From positions 3,632,928 to 3,696,927 of the forward strand of contig NZ_OU957226.1 of NCBI RefSeq assembly GCF_918731615.1: a stretch of DNA of 64,000 nucleotides, given 5' to 3'. Each line of letters begins with the position of its first letter. Position 1 is the stretch's first letter. A program made the position numbers and the translations under genes. The notes under the pieces are model-generated. The model made no database searches. It worked only from the letters and a program-made list of their open reading frames with translations, and was not told where the DNA came from. Below are positions 25,947-34,202 of this stretch, piece after piece. The DNA is from Flavobacterium sp. CECT 9288 (GTDB lineage Bacteria; Bacteroidota; Bacteroidia; Flavobacteriales; Flavobacteriaceae).

Positions 25947-27617
25947 ATGCAAACATTAGCCACCCAAGATTATATTGTCTTTTTGTGTTATTTCATCCTG
26001 ATTGTAGGGTATGGAATTTGGATTTATAAAAAGAAAAAGAAAGAAGAAACCAGCAGTAAGGATTATTTCTTAGCCGAAGGATCCTTGACTTGGTGGGCCA
26101 TTGGTGCATCATTAATTGCCAGTAATATTAGTGCGGAGCAATTTATAGGAATGAGTGGTAGTGGTTTCAAGATGGGGCTAGCTATTGCAACTTACGAGTG
26201 GATGGCGGCTTTTACGTTGATTATTGTTGCTGTTTTCTTTATTCCAGTGTATTTGAAAAACAAAATTTTCACAATGCCTCAGTATTTGAATCAAAGGTAT
26301 AATAGCAATGTAGCCATGATTATGGCCGTGTTTTGGTTGCTATTATATGTTTTAGTCAATCTTACCTCAATATTGTATTTAGGGGCTCTGGCAATTAGTA
26401 GCATTTCTGGTCTTGATATTACTTTGTGTATGATTTTCTTAGCTTTTTTTGCAGTAATGATTACGCTCGGCGGTATGAAGGTAATAGGCTATACTGATGT
26501 GATCCAAGTTTTCTTCTTGATATTAGGAGGATTGGTAACGACTTATTTAGCCTTGAATTTAGTTGCCGAAGAGTTTGGTACAACAGGAGTTATTAATGGT
26601 TTTAACCTTATGACTACCGAGGCAAACGACCATTTTCATATGATTTTTAAAAAAACGAACCCGAATTATATGGATTTACCAGGTCTGTCTGTTTTGATTG
26701 GAGGAATGTTAATCATTAATCTTAATTATTGGGGTTGTAACCAGTATATTACGCAACGTGCATTAGGAGCTGATCTTAAAACGGCTAGAAACGGAATTTT
26801 ATTTGCTGCATTTTTGAAATTATTAATGCCAATAATTGTAGTATTACCCGGAATAGCAGCCTTTGTATTATATCAAAATGGGCATTTTGGAACCGAAATG
26901 CTTCAAGATGGAACCGTAAATCCAGATCGTGCTTATCCAGTGTTGTTAAATTTATTACCAGTAGGTTTAAAAGGGCTTTCTTTTGCTGCACTTACTGCTG
27001 CAATTGTAGCTTCGTTAGCTGGAAAAGCGAATAGTATTGCGACTATTTTTACATTAGATATTTACAAAACCAAATTAAACGTTGATGCCGATGAGAAGAA
27101 ACTTGTTAGCATTGGTAAAAAAGCAATTGTAGTTGCTATGCTTATTGCTGTAGTTGTGGCTCCATTTTTAGGAATTGATAAAAAAGGAGGATTTCAATAT
27201 ATTCAAGAGTATACAGGTTTTGTGAGTCCTGGAGTTTTTGCCATGTTTATTCTTGGTTTCTTCTGGAAGAAAACAACTTCAAATGCGGCTTTGTTTGCAA
27301 CCATTGGTGGTTTCTTATTGTCGCTTGCTTTCAAATTTATGCCAGCTGTTGTTGATTTGTCATTTTTACATTCAACGGGATTTGCGGTTCCAAATGCAGA
27401 TGGTATTTTTGAAATTCCTTTTATTGACCGTATGGGATTTGTGTTCTTGATTTGTATCGTTGGCATGTACGCCATAAGCATGTATGAAACTGCGCGCGGA
27501 GTTAAAACAAATGGTTTAGAAATAGACCGTACCATGTTTAAAATGTCACCTGGTTTTATAGTTGGGATGTTGGTGGTATTATCTCTGATAGCAGCGTTTT
27601 ATACTATTTTTTGGTAA
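25947..27617 (+). CDS. Sodium/sugar symporter, SSS (SGLT-like) family
   Basis: 556 aa with about 14 hydrophobic helices. The solute:sodium symporter signature is seen in the segments EGSLTWWAIGASLIASNISAEQFIGMSGSGFKMG (helix 2 Na+ site), VLWLLLYVLVNLTSILYLGALAI-type helix 4, TYLALNLV, LNYWGCNQYITQRALGA, and LKGLSFAALTAAIVASLAGKANSIATIFTLDIY (helix 9). The QYITQRALGA motif is typical of SGLT-like sugar carriers. As the last gene of the operon it very likely brings galactose into the cytoplasm for GalM/GalK/GalT. It starts 12 bp after galT. Substrate is inferred from context. Confidence 0.92.
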   Translation: MQTLATQDYIVFLCYFILIVGYGIWIYKKKKKEETSSKDYFLAEGSLTWWAIGASLIASNISAEQFIGMSGSGFKMGLAIATYEWMAAFTLIIVAVFFIPVYLKNKIFTMPQYLNQRYNSNVAMIMAVFWLLLYVLVNLTSILYLGALAISSISGLDITLCMIFLAFFAVMITLGGMKVIGYTDVIQVFFLILGGLVTTYLALNLVAEEFGTTGVINGFNLMTTEANDHFHMIFKKTNPNYMDLPGLSVLIGGMLIINLNYWGCNQYITQRALGADLKTARNGILFAAFLKLLMPIIVVLPGIAAFVLYQNGHFGTEMLQDGTVNPDRAYPVLLNLLPVGLKGLSFAALTAAIVASLAGKANSIATIFTLDIYKTKLNVDADEKKLVSIGKKAIVVAMLIAVVVAPFLGIDKKGGFQYIQEYTGFVSPGVFAMFILGFFWKKTTSNAALFATIGGFLLSLAFKFMPAVVDLSFLHSTGFAVPNADGIFEIPFIDRMGFVFLICIVGMYAISMYETARGVKTNGLEIDRTMFKMSPGFIVGMLVVLSLIAAFYTIFW

Positions 27618-27628
27618 GCGATAACCTC

Positions 27629-27657
27629 CTCTGAATTTTAAAAAGATATCTTCAGAG
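27629..27657 (+). repeat. Hairpin downstream of the symporter gene
   Basis: CTCTGAA (27629-27635) and TTCAGAG (27651-27657) are perfect 7-bp arms with a 15-nt loop, 11 bp after the symporter stop. It lacks a T-run but may stabilise the mRNA 3' end ahead of the true terminator. Confidence 0.4.
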
Positions 27658-27756
27658 CAGGGTTTTCATATCTTGATGAGGTTCATTTTGATTAATAAAT
27701 TAGATCTAATGAACTTTATTTGAAATTACCTTACAATTTGGTACTAATTCTAAATC

Positions 27757-27794
27757 AAAAAAAAAGCTTTCGAGTAAATCGAAAGCTTTTTTTT
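27757..27794. terminator. Bidirectional terminator between the galactan operon and the MORN gene
   Basis: AAAGCTTTCGA (27763-27773) pairs with the complementary sequence at 27779-27789, around GTAAA. An A-run precedes the stem and a T-run follows it, so it can serve both convergent transcripts. Confidence 0.85.
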
Positions 27795-27812
27795 AACCTT
27801 TATAAAAACGAA

Positions 27813-28157
27813 TTAATTGTTAACTAGGGCGTCTTGTTTCCAAGTTTTAACAGATGCAATTCTACTGTTTGAATATTCAACTTCATTTAGTTTGTTTCCA
27901 TTCCAAAAAAGCCATTTTCCAATTTTTTCTCCATTTGCATAAGTAGCAACACTTAGTTTGTTTCCGTTTTCGTCAAATGAAGTCCAAATCCCTTCTAATT
28001 TTCCGTTTTTGAAAAATCCTTCTTGTTGAACTTTTCCATTTTCAAAGTAGTAAGTTGTTTTTACTAATTCTCCAATGGCTTCTAGTTTTGGATTACTTTC
28101 TTGAGCTGATGCGATTCCTGTAAACAGTAATACGGCAAAGATGATATATTTTTTCAT
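27813..28157 (-). CDS. Exported MORN-repeat protein, YwqK-like
   Basis: 114 aa. The signal peptide covers residues 1-19 (MKKYIIFAVLLFTGIASAQ). Three MORN-type motifs follow: TYYFENGKVQQEGFFKNGKLEGIWTSFDENG, KLSVATYANGEKIGKWLFWNG and KLNEVEYSNSRI. Such proteins are often named toxin-antitoxin system YwqK family antitoxin, but the resemblance is only to the repeat and there is no partner toxin here. It is probably a periplasmic or surface protein of unknown function. The gene stands alone, with its own -7 element and terminator. Confidence 0.8.
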   Translation of the reverse strand: MKKYIIFAVLLFTGIASAQESNPKLEAIGELVKTTYYFENGKVQQEGFFKNGKLEGIWTSFDENGNKLSVATYANGEKIGKWLFWNGNKLNEVEYSNSRIASVKTWKQDALVNN

Positions 28158-28190
28158 GATGTGGGGGTTTTAAAATTCATATTAGCTTAA

Positions 28191-28198
28191 CAAAGATA
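28191..28198 (-). promoter_or_regulatory. -7 element of the MORN-repeat gene
   Basis: TATCTTTG on the minus strand, 33 nt before the start codon. No TTG lies at the ideal distance upstream. Confidence 0.45.
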
Positions 28199-28336
28199 AA
28201 AAGTATTTTACAATAAAAAAACTTTATGTTAACAATTTGGTAACATTGAACTAAAATTTAACATTTGAACTCAAAAGGTTTAAAAATCCTATTGCTAAAA
28301 ATTCTTATTTCACAATTCATTATTCATAATTAGTCC

Positions 28337-28344
28337 TAAATTTG
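28337..28344 (+). promoter_or_regulatory. -7 element of aspS
   Basis: TAAATTTG followed by C, 39 nt before ATG 28384. The TTG at 28342, in frame with aspS, is part of this box. The -33 region is A/T-rich without an exact TTG. Confidence 0.55.
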
Positions 28345-28383
28345 CACACAAGTCTAAGGACAAAACAAACTAAAATTTTGAAG

Positions 28384-30129
28384 ATGTATAGAAGTCATAA
28401 TTGTGGCGAGTTAAATGCCTCGCATACTGGTAATAATGTAACTCTTGCGGGTTGGGTTCAAAAATCACGTGATAAAGGGTTTATGAATTGGGTCGATTTA
28501 AGAGACCGTTATGGAATAACACAATTAATTTTTGACGAAAGTCGTACTGAAAAATCTGTTTTTGAATTAGCAAAAACTCTTGGCCGTGAATTTGTAATTC
28601 AGGTTAAAGGAACTGTTATTGAGCGTGAAGCTAAGAATAAAAATATCCCTACTGGTGAAATAGAAATTCTTGTAACCGAATTAACAATTCTAAACGCAGC
28701 TTTAACTCCTCCTTTCACTATTGAAGATGAAACGGATGGCGGAGAAGACATTCGAATGAAGTACCGTTACTTAGACATCAGACGTAATCCTGTAAAAAAC
28801 AGCTTACTTTTTCGTCACAAAGTAGCTATGGAAGTGCGTAAGTATCTTTCGGATTTAGATTTTTGTGAGGTGGAAACACCTTATTTAATAAAGTCTACGC
28901 CAGAAGGAGCTAGAGATTTTGTAGTGCCTTCTCGTATGAACGAAGGACAGTTTTATGCTTTGCCACAATCTCCGCAAACGTTCAAGCAATTGTTAATGGT
29001 GGGTGGTATGGATAAATATTTTCAAATTGTAAAATGTTTCCGTGACGAGGACCTTCGCGCAGATAGACAACCTGAGTTTACACAAATTGATTGTGAGATG
29101 GCATTTGTTGAACAAGAAGATATCTTAAATGTTTTTGAAGGATTAACACGTCATTTATTAAAAGAAATAAAAGGTATAGAAGTAGAAAAATTCCCAAGAA
29201 TTACCTACGATTACGCCATGAAAACATACGGTAACGACAAACCAGACATTCGTTTCGGAATGCAGTTTGGGGAGTTAAACGAAGTAGCGCAGCACAAAGA
29301 ATTTCCAGTTTTCAATGCAGCTGAATTGGTAGTTGGAATTGCTGCTCCAAATTGTGCAGCTTACACAAGAAAAGAAATAGATGCCTTAATTGACTGGGTT
29401 AAGCGTCCGCAAGTTGGTGCATCTGGAATGGTTTATGTAAAGTGTGAAGCTGATGGAACTTTTAAATCATCGGTGGATAAGTTTTATGATCAGGAAGATT
29501 TATCGCAGTGGGCCAAAATTACTGACGCAAAACCAGGAGATATGATCTTTGTATTATCAGGTCCAGCAGATAAAACAAGAACACAATTATCAGCTTTGCG
29601 TATGGAGCTTGCTACACGTCTTGGATTGCGTAAGCCAGATGAGTTTGCTCCGCTTTGGGTAGTTGATTTTCCTTTGTTAGAATTTGATGAGGAAAGTGGT
29701 CGATACCATGCTATGCACCATCCGTTTACATCTCCAAAACCAGAGGATATGCACTTGCTAGAAACTAATCCAGGGCAAGTACGAGCAAATGCTTATGATA
29801 TGGTTTTGAATGGTAACGAAATTGGTGGTGGATCTATCCGTATCCATGACAAAGCTACACAGCAGTTAATGTTCAAATATTTAGGTTTTACTGAGGAAGA
29901 AGCTAAGGCGCAATTTGGTTTCTTAATGGACGCATTTCAGTTTGGTGCACCTCCTCATGGTGGATTGGCTTTTGGTTTAGACAGGCTTGTCGCTATATTA
30001 GGTGGACAGGAAACTATACGAGATTTCATCGCATTTCCTAAGAATAATTCGGGAAGAGATGTCATGATTGATGCGCCGTCAGTAATTGATGATTCACAGT
30101 TGAAAGAATTACATATTAAATTAGCTTAG
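28384..30129 (+). CDS. aspS: Aspartyl-tRNA synthetase AspS
   Basis: 581 aa, the size of bacterial-type AspRS. Charges tRNA-Asp. The N-terminal OB-fold anticodon-binding domain is seen as [50 protein letters not shown]. The class II catalytic core has motif 2 ([22 protein letters not shown]) and motif 3 ([19 protein letters not shown]), with the bacterial GAD insertion between them (about residues 270-400). The residues [16 protein letters not shown] are also typical. The start is ATG 28384; the frame extends upstream only into the promoter. The gene appears monocistronic. Confidence 0.97.
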   Translation: MYRSHNCGELNASHTGNNVTLAGWVQKSRDKGFMNWVDLRDRYGITQLIFDESRTEKSVFELAKTLGREFVIQVKGTVIEREAKNKNIPTGEIEILVTELTILNAALTPPFTIEDETDGGEDIRMKYRYLDIRRNPVKNSLLFRHKVAMEVRKYLSDLDFCEVETPYLIKSTPEGARDFVVPSRMNEGQFYALPQSPQTFKQLLMVGGMDKYFQIVKCFRDEDLRADRQPEFTQIDCEMAFVEQEDILNVFEGLTRHLLKEIKGIEVEKFPRITYDYAMKTYGNDKPDIRFGMQFGELNEVAQHKEFPVFNAAELVVGIAAPNCAAYTRKEIDALIDWVKRPQVGASGMVYVKCEADGTFKSSVDKFYDQEDLSQWAKITDAKPGDMIFVLSGPADKTRTQLSALRMELATRLGLRKPDEFAPLWVVDFPLLEFDEESGRYHAMHHPFTSPKPEDMHLLETNPGQVRANAYDMVLNGNEIGGGSIRIHDKATQQLMFKYLGFTEEEAKAQFGFLMDAFQFGAPPHGGLAFGLDRLVAILGGQETIRDFIAFPKNNSGRDVMIDAPSVIDDSQLKELHIKLA

Positions 30130-30222
30130 CCTTAGGATGTCTTGATATTGTTAGAAAACGTTGAATATCAATATTTTTACAAAATAAAAACATAAGAACG
30201 CATTTCGTATTGTATTAAATAT

Positions 30223-30230
30223 TACATTTG
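30223..30230 (+). promoter_or_regulatory. -7 element of the cold-shock gene
   Basis: TACATTTG followed by C, 29 nt before ATG 30260. The upstream region has TTTC at 30203 rather than a well-spaced TTG. Confidence 0.5.
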
Positions 30231-30259
30231 CTACATTATAAATTATTATTACAATTACA

Positions 30260-30454
30260 ATGCGTACAGGTACAGTAAAATTTTTCAATGAGTCTAAAGG
30301 TTACGGATTCATTACAGACGAAGAAACAGGAAAAGACATTTTCGTTCACGCTTCAGGAATCAACGCGGAAGAATTGCGCGAAGGTGACAGAGTTAGCTAT
30401 GAAGAAGAAGAAGGAAGAAAAGGAAAAGTTGCTGCGAAAGTAGCAGTGATCTAA
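30260..30454 (+). CDS. Cold-shock domain protein (CspA family)
   Basis: 64 aa, a single cold-shock domain. RNP1 is seen as SKGYGFIT (residues 12-19) and RNP2 as DIFVHAS (residues about 26-32), after the N-terminal RTGTVKFFNE. These small RNA chaperones bind single-stranded nucleic acid. The C-terminus (YEEEEGRKGKVAAKVAVI) fits the flavobacterial type. It has its own promoter and a strong terminator. The leader is short (about 24 nt), unlike the long thermosensing leader of E. coli cspA. Confidence 0.93.
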   Translation: MRTGTVKFFNESKGYGFITDEETGKDIFVHASGINAEELREGDRVSYEEEEGRKGKVAAKVAVI

Positions 30455-30488
30455 GCATAAAAATATTTTTTTTTGCCTACGAAAGTTT

Positions 30489-30522
30489 AAAAACGTCCCG
30501 AGAATATCGGGACGTTTTTTTT
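30489..30522 (+). terminator. Terminator of the cold-shock gene
   Basis: AAAACGTCCCG (30490-30500) pairs with CGGGACGTTTT (30508-30518), loop AGAATAT, followed by a T-run. The stem is perfect. Confidence 0.9.
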
Positions 30523-30644
30523 ATGGGATAAAGTACTAGTAATGAAAATTTCAAGATATAAGGTGTCTACTTTAGTTTTAAATTTTCATCTCAGCTTCCT
30601 CAAAAAATAAAAGAACACTCCTTATTTATAATTAATAAAAATTG

Positions 30645-30652
30645 CAAATTTA
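30645..30652 (-). promoter_or_regulatory. Isolated minus-strand -7-like box facing the csp terminator
   Basis: TAAATTTG followed by C on the minus strand in the csp-nuoA gap, with no gene downstream on that strand before the csp terminator about 120 bp away. It may drive a small RNA or be a chance match. No -33 TTG is seen. Confidence 0.2.
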
Positions 30653-30687
30653 CAACGATGTAGCTCGCATGTATTTTAAAAAAATTA

Positions 30688-30718
30688 TTGTTATTTAATA
30701 ATTTGAAAGTTATCTTTG
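30688..30718 (+). promoter_or_regulatory. Promoter of the nuo operon
   Basis: TTG at 30688-30690, a 20-bp spacer and TATCTTTG at 30711-30718. This is one of the best matches to the flavobacterial consensus in the window. Transcription should start near 30724, about 25 nt before the nuoA ATG. Confidence 0.8.
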
Positions 30719-30748
30719 TTGCTTATTCTCATACATAAAAAACATAAT

Positions 30749-31114
30749 ATGCAATCAGATCAATTAAATTACATTCCTATTTTAATGCAGTTCCTTTTAG
30801 CTGTAGGTTTTGTTGTAGGAACTATTCTAGTTTCTGGAAAATTAGGTCCTAAAAGATCGTCTGAGGTTAAAGATAAAAATTTTGAATGTGGTATAGAATC
30901 CGTTGGTAATGCTAGGATTCCGTTTTCAGTTAAATATTTCCTTGTAGCCATACTTTTTGTTTTGTTTGATGTAGAAGTTATTTTCTTGTATCCATGGGCA
31001 ATCAACTTTAAAGAATTGGGAATGGAAGGAATGGTGAAGATGATCATTTTTATGATGTTGCTTCTAGTTGGTTTTTTCTATATCATAAAAAAGAAAGCCC
31101 TAGAGTGGGAATAA
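30749..31114 (+). CDS. nuoA: NADH-quinone oxidoreductase subunit A
   Basis: 121 aa with three membrane helices (about residues 8-28, 66-86 and 92-112). The ND3 hallmark is the loop FECGIESVGNARIPFSVKYFLVAILFVLFDVEVIFLYPWA, containing the conserved Cys and acidic residues near the quinone site. The start is ATG 30749. An in-frame TTG at 30716 lies within the promoter box and is not used. It is the first gene of a complete nuoA-N operon. The 127-bp gap to nuoB is unusually long and AT-rich. Confidence 0.95.
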   Translation: MQSDQLNYIPILMQFLLAVGFVVGTILVSGKLGPKRSSEVKDKNFECGIESVGNARIPFSVKYFLVAILFVLFDVEVIFLYPWAINFKELGMEGMVKMIIFMMLLLVGFFYIIKKKALEWE

Positions 31115-31210
31115 AGATTAATTAGGAATTAGAAATAACGAATTGTAAAGATTTCAATTTCTAAAGTATTATAAAAGAATGTTTTTAAAATTTAAATTGT
31201 GAACTCATAC

Positions 31211-31233
31211 TTCATAATTCATAATTCATAATT
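31211..31233 (+). repeat. Short 8-bp tandem repeat in the nuoA-nuoB spacer
   Basis: The word ATAATTC/TTCATAA is repeated with an 8-bp period three times just before nuoB. Similar words (ttattcataatt) precede aspS at 28320-28331. Such AT words are frequent between flavobacterial genes, and a function is not evident. Confidence 0.4.
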
Positions 31234-31241
31234 TTACAAAG

Positions 31242-31790
31242 ATGAGTAATTCAAATGTAAGTATGGTTGCCCCTCCAGAAGGTGTTGTTGGTGAAGGGTT
31301 TTTTGCTACAAAACTTAATGATGTAGTAGGCTTAGCTAGAGCAAATTCGCTTTGGCCGTTGCCATTTGCTACTTCTTGCTGTGGTATAGAGTTTATGGCA
31401 ACAATGGCATCGCATTATGATTTAGCACGTTTTGGATCAGAGCGAGTGAGTTTTTCTCCACGTCAAGCTGATATGTTGCTTGTGATGGGAACAATTTCAA
31501 AGAAAATGGCTCCTATATTGCGTCAAGTTTATGAACAAATGTCAGAGCCTCGTTGGGTAATTGCAGTTGGAGCTTGTGCATCATCAGGTGGAATTTTTGA
31601 TACCTATTCTGTTTTACAAGGAATTGATAAAGTAATTCCTGTAGATGTTTATGTTCCTGGATGTCCTCCAAGACCAGAACAAATTGTTGATGGAGTAATG
31701 AGATTGCAAGAATTGGTAAAAACAGAATCTGTAAGAAGAAGAAGTTCTCCTGAATACCAAGAATTATTAGCTTCCTATAATATCAAATAA
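31242..31790 (+). CDS. nuoB: NADH-quinone oxidoreductase subunit B
   Basis: 182 aa. Carries the N2 [4Fe-4S] cluster that passes electrons to quinone. The ligands are visible as the tandem Cys in FATSCCGIEFMA, Cys in VGACASSGG and Cys in YVPGCPPRPEQIVDG. RQADMLLVMGTISKKMAP is also typical of PSST-type subunits. It is a peripheral-arm subunit without membrane helices. nuoC follows after three bases. Confidence 0.96.
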   Translation: MSNSNVSMVAPPEGVVGEGFFATKLNDVVGLARANSLWPLPFATSCCGIEFMATMASHYDLARFGSERVSFSPRQADMLLVMGTISKKMAPILRQVYEQMSEPRWVIAVGACASSGGIFDTYSVLQGIDKVIPVDVYVPGCPPRPEQIVDGVMRLQELVKTESVRRRSSPEYQELLASYNIK

Positions 31791-31793
31791 ATA

Positions 31794-32315
31794 ATGGCGC
31801 TAGAAACGATACAAATACAAGAAAAATTAGTCGAAACTTTTCAAGAGGCTGTTTTTGAATTCAAACAAGAAAAAGATATTTTTTCATTTGAAGTAAATGC
31901 TGAAACGATTACAGCCGTTATTTTATTTTTAAAAAACGATCCTACATTACGTTTTCATTTTTTAACTGATTTATGCGGAATCCATTATCCTGATAATGAT
32001 GAAGATCATCAGTTTGCAGTTGTGTACCATTTGCACAATTGGTACGAAAATAAAAGAATCAGAATCAAAGCATATCTTAACGGCGAGAAACCAGAAATTA
32101 AAACGATTTCAAACATTTTTTTAAGTTCTAACTGGATGGAAAGAGAAACTTATGATTTTTACGGAATCAATTTCATAGGACATCCACAGTTGAAACGAAT
32201 TTTGAATATGGATGAAATGATTTCATTCCCTATGCGAAAAGAGTTTCCAATGGAAGATAGCGGAAGGACAGATAAAGACGATCGTTTCTTTGGAAGAACA
32301 ACCGATAATTATTAA
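31794..32315 (+). CDS. nuoC: NADH-quinone oxidoreductase subunit C
   Basis: 173 aa. This is the 30-kDa subunit of the peripheral arm and is separate from NuoD here, not fused as in E. coli. Conserved block: FHFLTDLCGIHYPDNDEDHQFAVVYHLHNW, then IFLSSNWMERETYDFYGINFIGHPQLKRILNMDEMISFPMRKEFPMED (the family signature E-R-E-x-x-D-x-x-G-x-x-F-x-x-H-P). It lies between nuoB (3 bp) and nuoD (35 bp). Confidence 0.95.
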   Translation: MALETIQIQEKLVETFQEAVFEFKQEKDIFSFEVNAETITAVILFLKNDPTLRFHFLTDLCGIHYPDNDEDHQFAVVYHLHNWYENKRIRIKAYLNGEKPEIKTISNIFLSSNWMERETYDFYGINFIGHPQLKRILNMDEMISFPMRKEFPMEDSGRTDKDDRFFGRTTDNY

Positions 32316-32350
32316 AAAAGCACACTTTTATAATTTTTCACATTAAATAA

Positions 32351-33589
32351 ATGTCAGAACTATTATTACCACCAGAGCATCGTTATGCCAAAAGAATTGC
32401 AGAGCAGTTAAATGAAGATGGTAGCGAACTTTCGATTCTAAATTTAGGTCCTACGCACCCTGCAACACACGGTATTTTTCAAAATATCTTGTTGATGGAT
32501 GGTGAGCGTATCCTTGAAGCTGAGCCAACAATTGGATACATTCACAGAGCATTTGAAAAAATTGCTGAAAACCGACCTTTTTACCAAATTACTCCATTAA
32601 CGGATAGAATGAACTACTGTTCATCTCCTATAAATAACATGGGTTGGTGGATGACTCTTGAAAAATTACTCGATATTGAAGTGCCAAAAAGAGCGCAATA
32701 TTTAAGAGTTATTGTCATGGAATTGGCTAGAATTACCGATCATATTATTTGTAACTCGATCTTAGGAGTTGATACTGGAGCTTATACAGGTTTCTTATAT
32801 GTTTTTCAATTTAGAGAAAAAGTATATGAAATTTACGAAGAAATTTGTGGTGCTCGTTTGACAACAAATATGGGTCGTATTGGTGGTTTCGAAAGAGATT
32901 GGTCTCCAGAAGCTTTTAGAAAATTAGATGTGTTTTTAGAAGAATTTCCAGTTGCTTGGAAAGAGTTCGAAAACCTTTTTGAAAGAAATAGAATTTTTAT
33001 TGACCGTACCGTTAATGTTGGTGCGATCACTGCAGAACAAGCAATGGCTTATGGTTTTACAGGTCCTAACTTGCGTGCAGCTGGTGTAGATTATGATGTA
33101 CGTGTTGCACAACCTTATTCTTCTTACGAAGACTTTGATTTCATCGTTCCAGTAGGGAAATCAGGTGATACTTACGATCGTTTTTGTGTTCGTAATGCCG
33201 AGGTTTGGGAGAGTTTAAGCATTATTCGTCAAGCCTTGGATAAAATGCCAGCCGGAAACGAATACCATGCTGATGTACCAGATTATTACTTGCCTCCAAA
33301 AGAAGATGTATATAACAACATGGAATCTTTAATCTATCACTTTAAGATTGTTATGGGTGAGGTTCCAGTACCAGTAGCCGAAATTTACCACCCTGTTGAA
33401 GGAGGAAATGGCGAAGTTGGTTTTTATTTGGTAACTGACGGAAGTAGAACTCCATACCGTTTGCATTTCCGTAGACCTTGTTTTATTTACTACCAAGCGT
33501 ATCCAGAAATGATTAAAGGTTCGTTACTATCTGATGCGATTGTTATTTTGTCGAGTTTAAATGTAATTGCGGGAGAGTTAGACGCATAG
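32351..33589 (+). CDS. nuoD: NADH-quinone oxidoreductase subunit D
   Basis: 412 aa. This is the 49-kDa subunit, homologous to the large subunit of NiFe hydrogenases, and it lines the quinone-binding cavity. Seen: LNLGPTHPATHGIFQNIL (quinone-site His), IGYIHRAFEKIAENRPFYQITPLTDRMNYCSSP, RITDHIICNSILGVDTGA, TTNMGRIGGFERDW and the C-terminal YRLHFRRPCFIYYQAYPEMIKGSLLSDAIVILSSLNVIAGELDA. nuoE follows after an 81-bp spacer that contains a long hairpin. Confidence 0.96.
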   Translation: MSELLLPPEHRYAKRIAEQLNEDGSELSILNLGPTHPATHGIFQNILLMDGERILEAEPTIGYIHRAFEKIAENRPFYQITPLTDRMNYCSSPINNMGWWMTLEKLLDIEVPKRAQYLRVIVMELARITDHIICNSILGVDTGAYTGFLYVFQFREKVYEIYEEICGARLTTNMGRIGGFERDWSPEAFRKLDVFLEEFPVAWKEFENLFERNRIFIDRTVNVGAITAEQAMAYGFTGPNLRAAGVDYDVRVAQPYSSYEDFDFIVPVGKSGDTYDRFCVRNAEVWESLSIIRQALDKMPAGNEYHADVPDYYLPPKEDVYNNMESLIYHFKIVMGEVPVPVAEIYHPVEGGNGEVGFYLVTDGSRTPYRLHFRRPCFIYYQAYPEMIKGSLLSDAIVILSSLNVIAGELDA

Positions 33590-33605
33590 TGAAATTATAA
33601 ATGAT

Positions 33606-33658
33606 GAATTTTAAATTATAAAGTATTCAAAACATTTAAAGTTTATAATTCAAAATTT
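33606..33658. repeat. Inverted repeat in the nuoD-nuoE spacer
   Basis: The 17-base arms at 33606-33622 and 33642-33658 pair at 15 of 17 positions around a 19-nt loop. All pairs but one are A-T, with no T-run, so it is not a classic terminator. It may be an RNA processing or stability element within the operon. Confidence 0.45.
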
Positions 33659-33670
33659 AAAATATTTAAA

Positions 33671-34201
33671 ATGGAAAGAACACAGTACAAACAAGAAATA
33701 AATATGACTGAAGCCTTGATGACTCGCATCAACGAGCTAATAAGTCATTATCCAGAGGGCAAACAAAAATCAGCTTTACTTCCTGTTTTGCATGAAGTTC
33801 AAGATGCTCACAATGATTGGTTGAGTATTGAATTGCAAGACAAGGTTGCTGAAATTCTTTCGATAAAACCGGTTGAGGTGTATGAAGTGGTTTCATTTTA
33901 TACGATGTTCAATCGTCGACCAGTTGGTAAATACATGTTTGAATTTTGCCAAACATCACCTTGTTGTTTGAATGGAGTAGAGGACTTAATGGATTACACT
34001 TGCGAAAAATTAGGTGTAAAGGTAGGAGAGCCTACAGCAGACGGTTTATTCGAAGTTCGAGGAGTTGAGTGTTTAGGTGCTTGTGGATATGCTCCAATGA
34101 TGCAGTTGGGTGATTTTTACAAGGAACATTTGACTAAAGAAAAAGTAGATCAGTTAATTGATGATTGCAAAAACAATACAATAATTCTACACGATAAATA
34201 A
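33671..34201 (+). CDS. nuoE: NADH-quinone oxidoreductase subunit E
   Basis: 176 aa. This is the 24-kDa thioredoxin-fold subunit with the N1a [2Fe-2S] cluster. Ligands are seen in CQTSPCC (C-x4-C) and CLGACGYAP (C-x3-C). The four-helix N-terminal part contains YPEGKQKSALLPVLHEVQDAHNDWLS and PVEVYEVVSFYTMFNRRPVG. Together with NuoF it forms the NADH dehydrogenase tip, so this operon encodes the true NADH-using form of complex I. nuoF starts one base after the stop. Confidence 0.95.
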   Translation: MERTQYKQEINMTEALMTRINELISHYPEGKQKSALLPVLHEVQDAHNDWLSIELQDKVAEILSIKPVEVYEVVSFYTMFNRRPVGKYMFEFCQTSPCCLNGVEDLMDYTCEKLGVKVGEPTADGLFEVRGVECLGACGYAPMMQLGDFYKEHLTKEKVDQLIDDCKNNTIILHDK

Positions 34202-34202
34202 T

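Noticed and set aside
16615..27617. Genomic island inserted at tRNA-Leu
   Set aside because: No integrase, no direct repeat of the tRNA 3' end on the far side and no other island signs were found. A regulated sugar operon next to a tRNA does not need this explanation.
27813..28157. Toxin-antitoxin module (YwqK antitoxin)
   Set aside because: The protein has a signal peptide and MORN repeats, and there is no adjacent toxin gene. The antitoxin name is likely only inherited from annotation.
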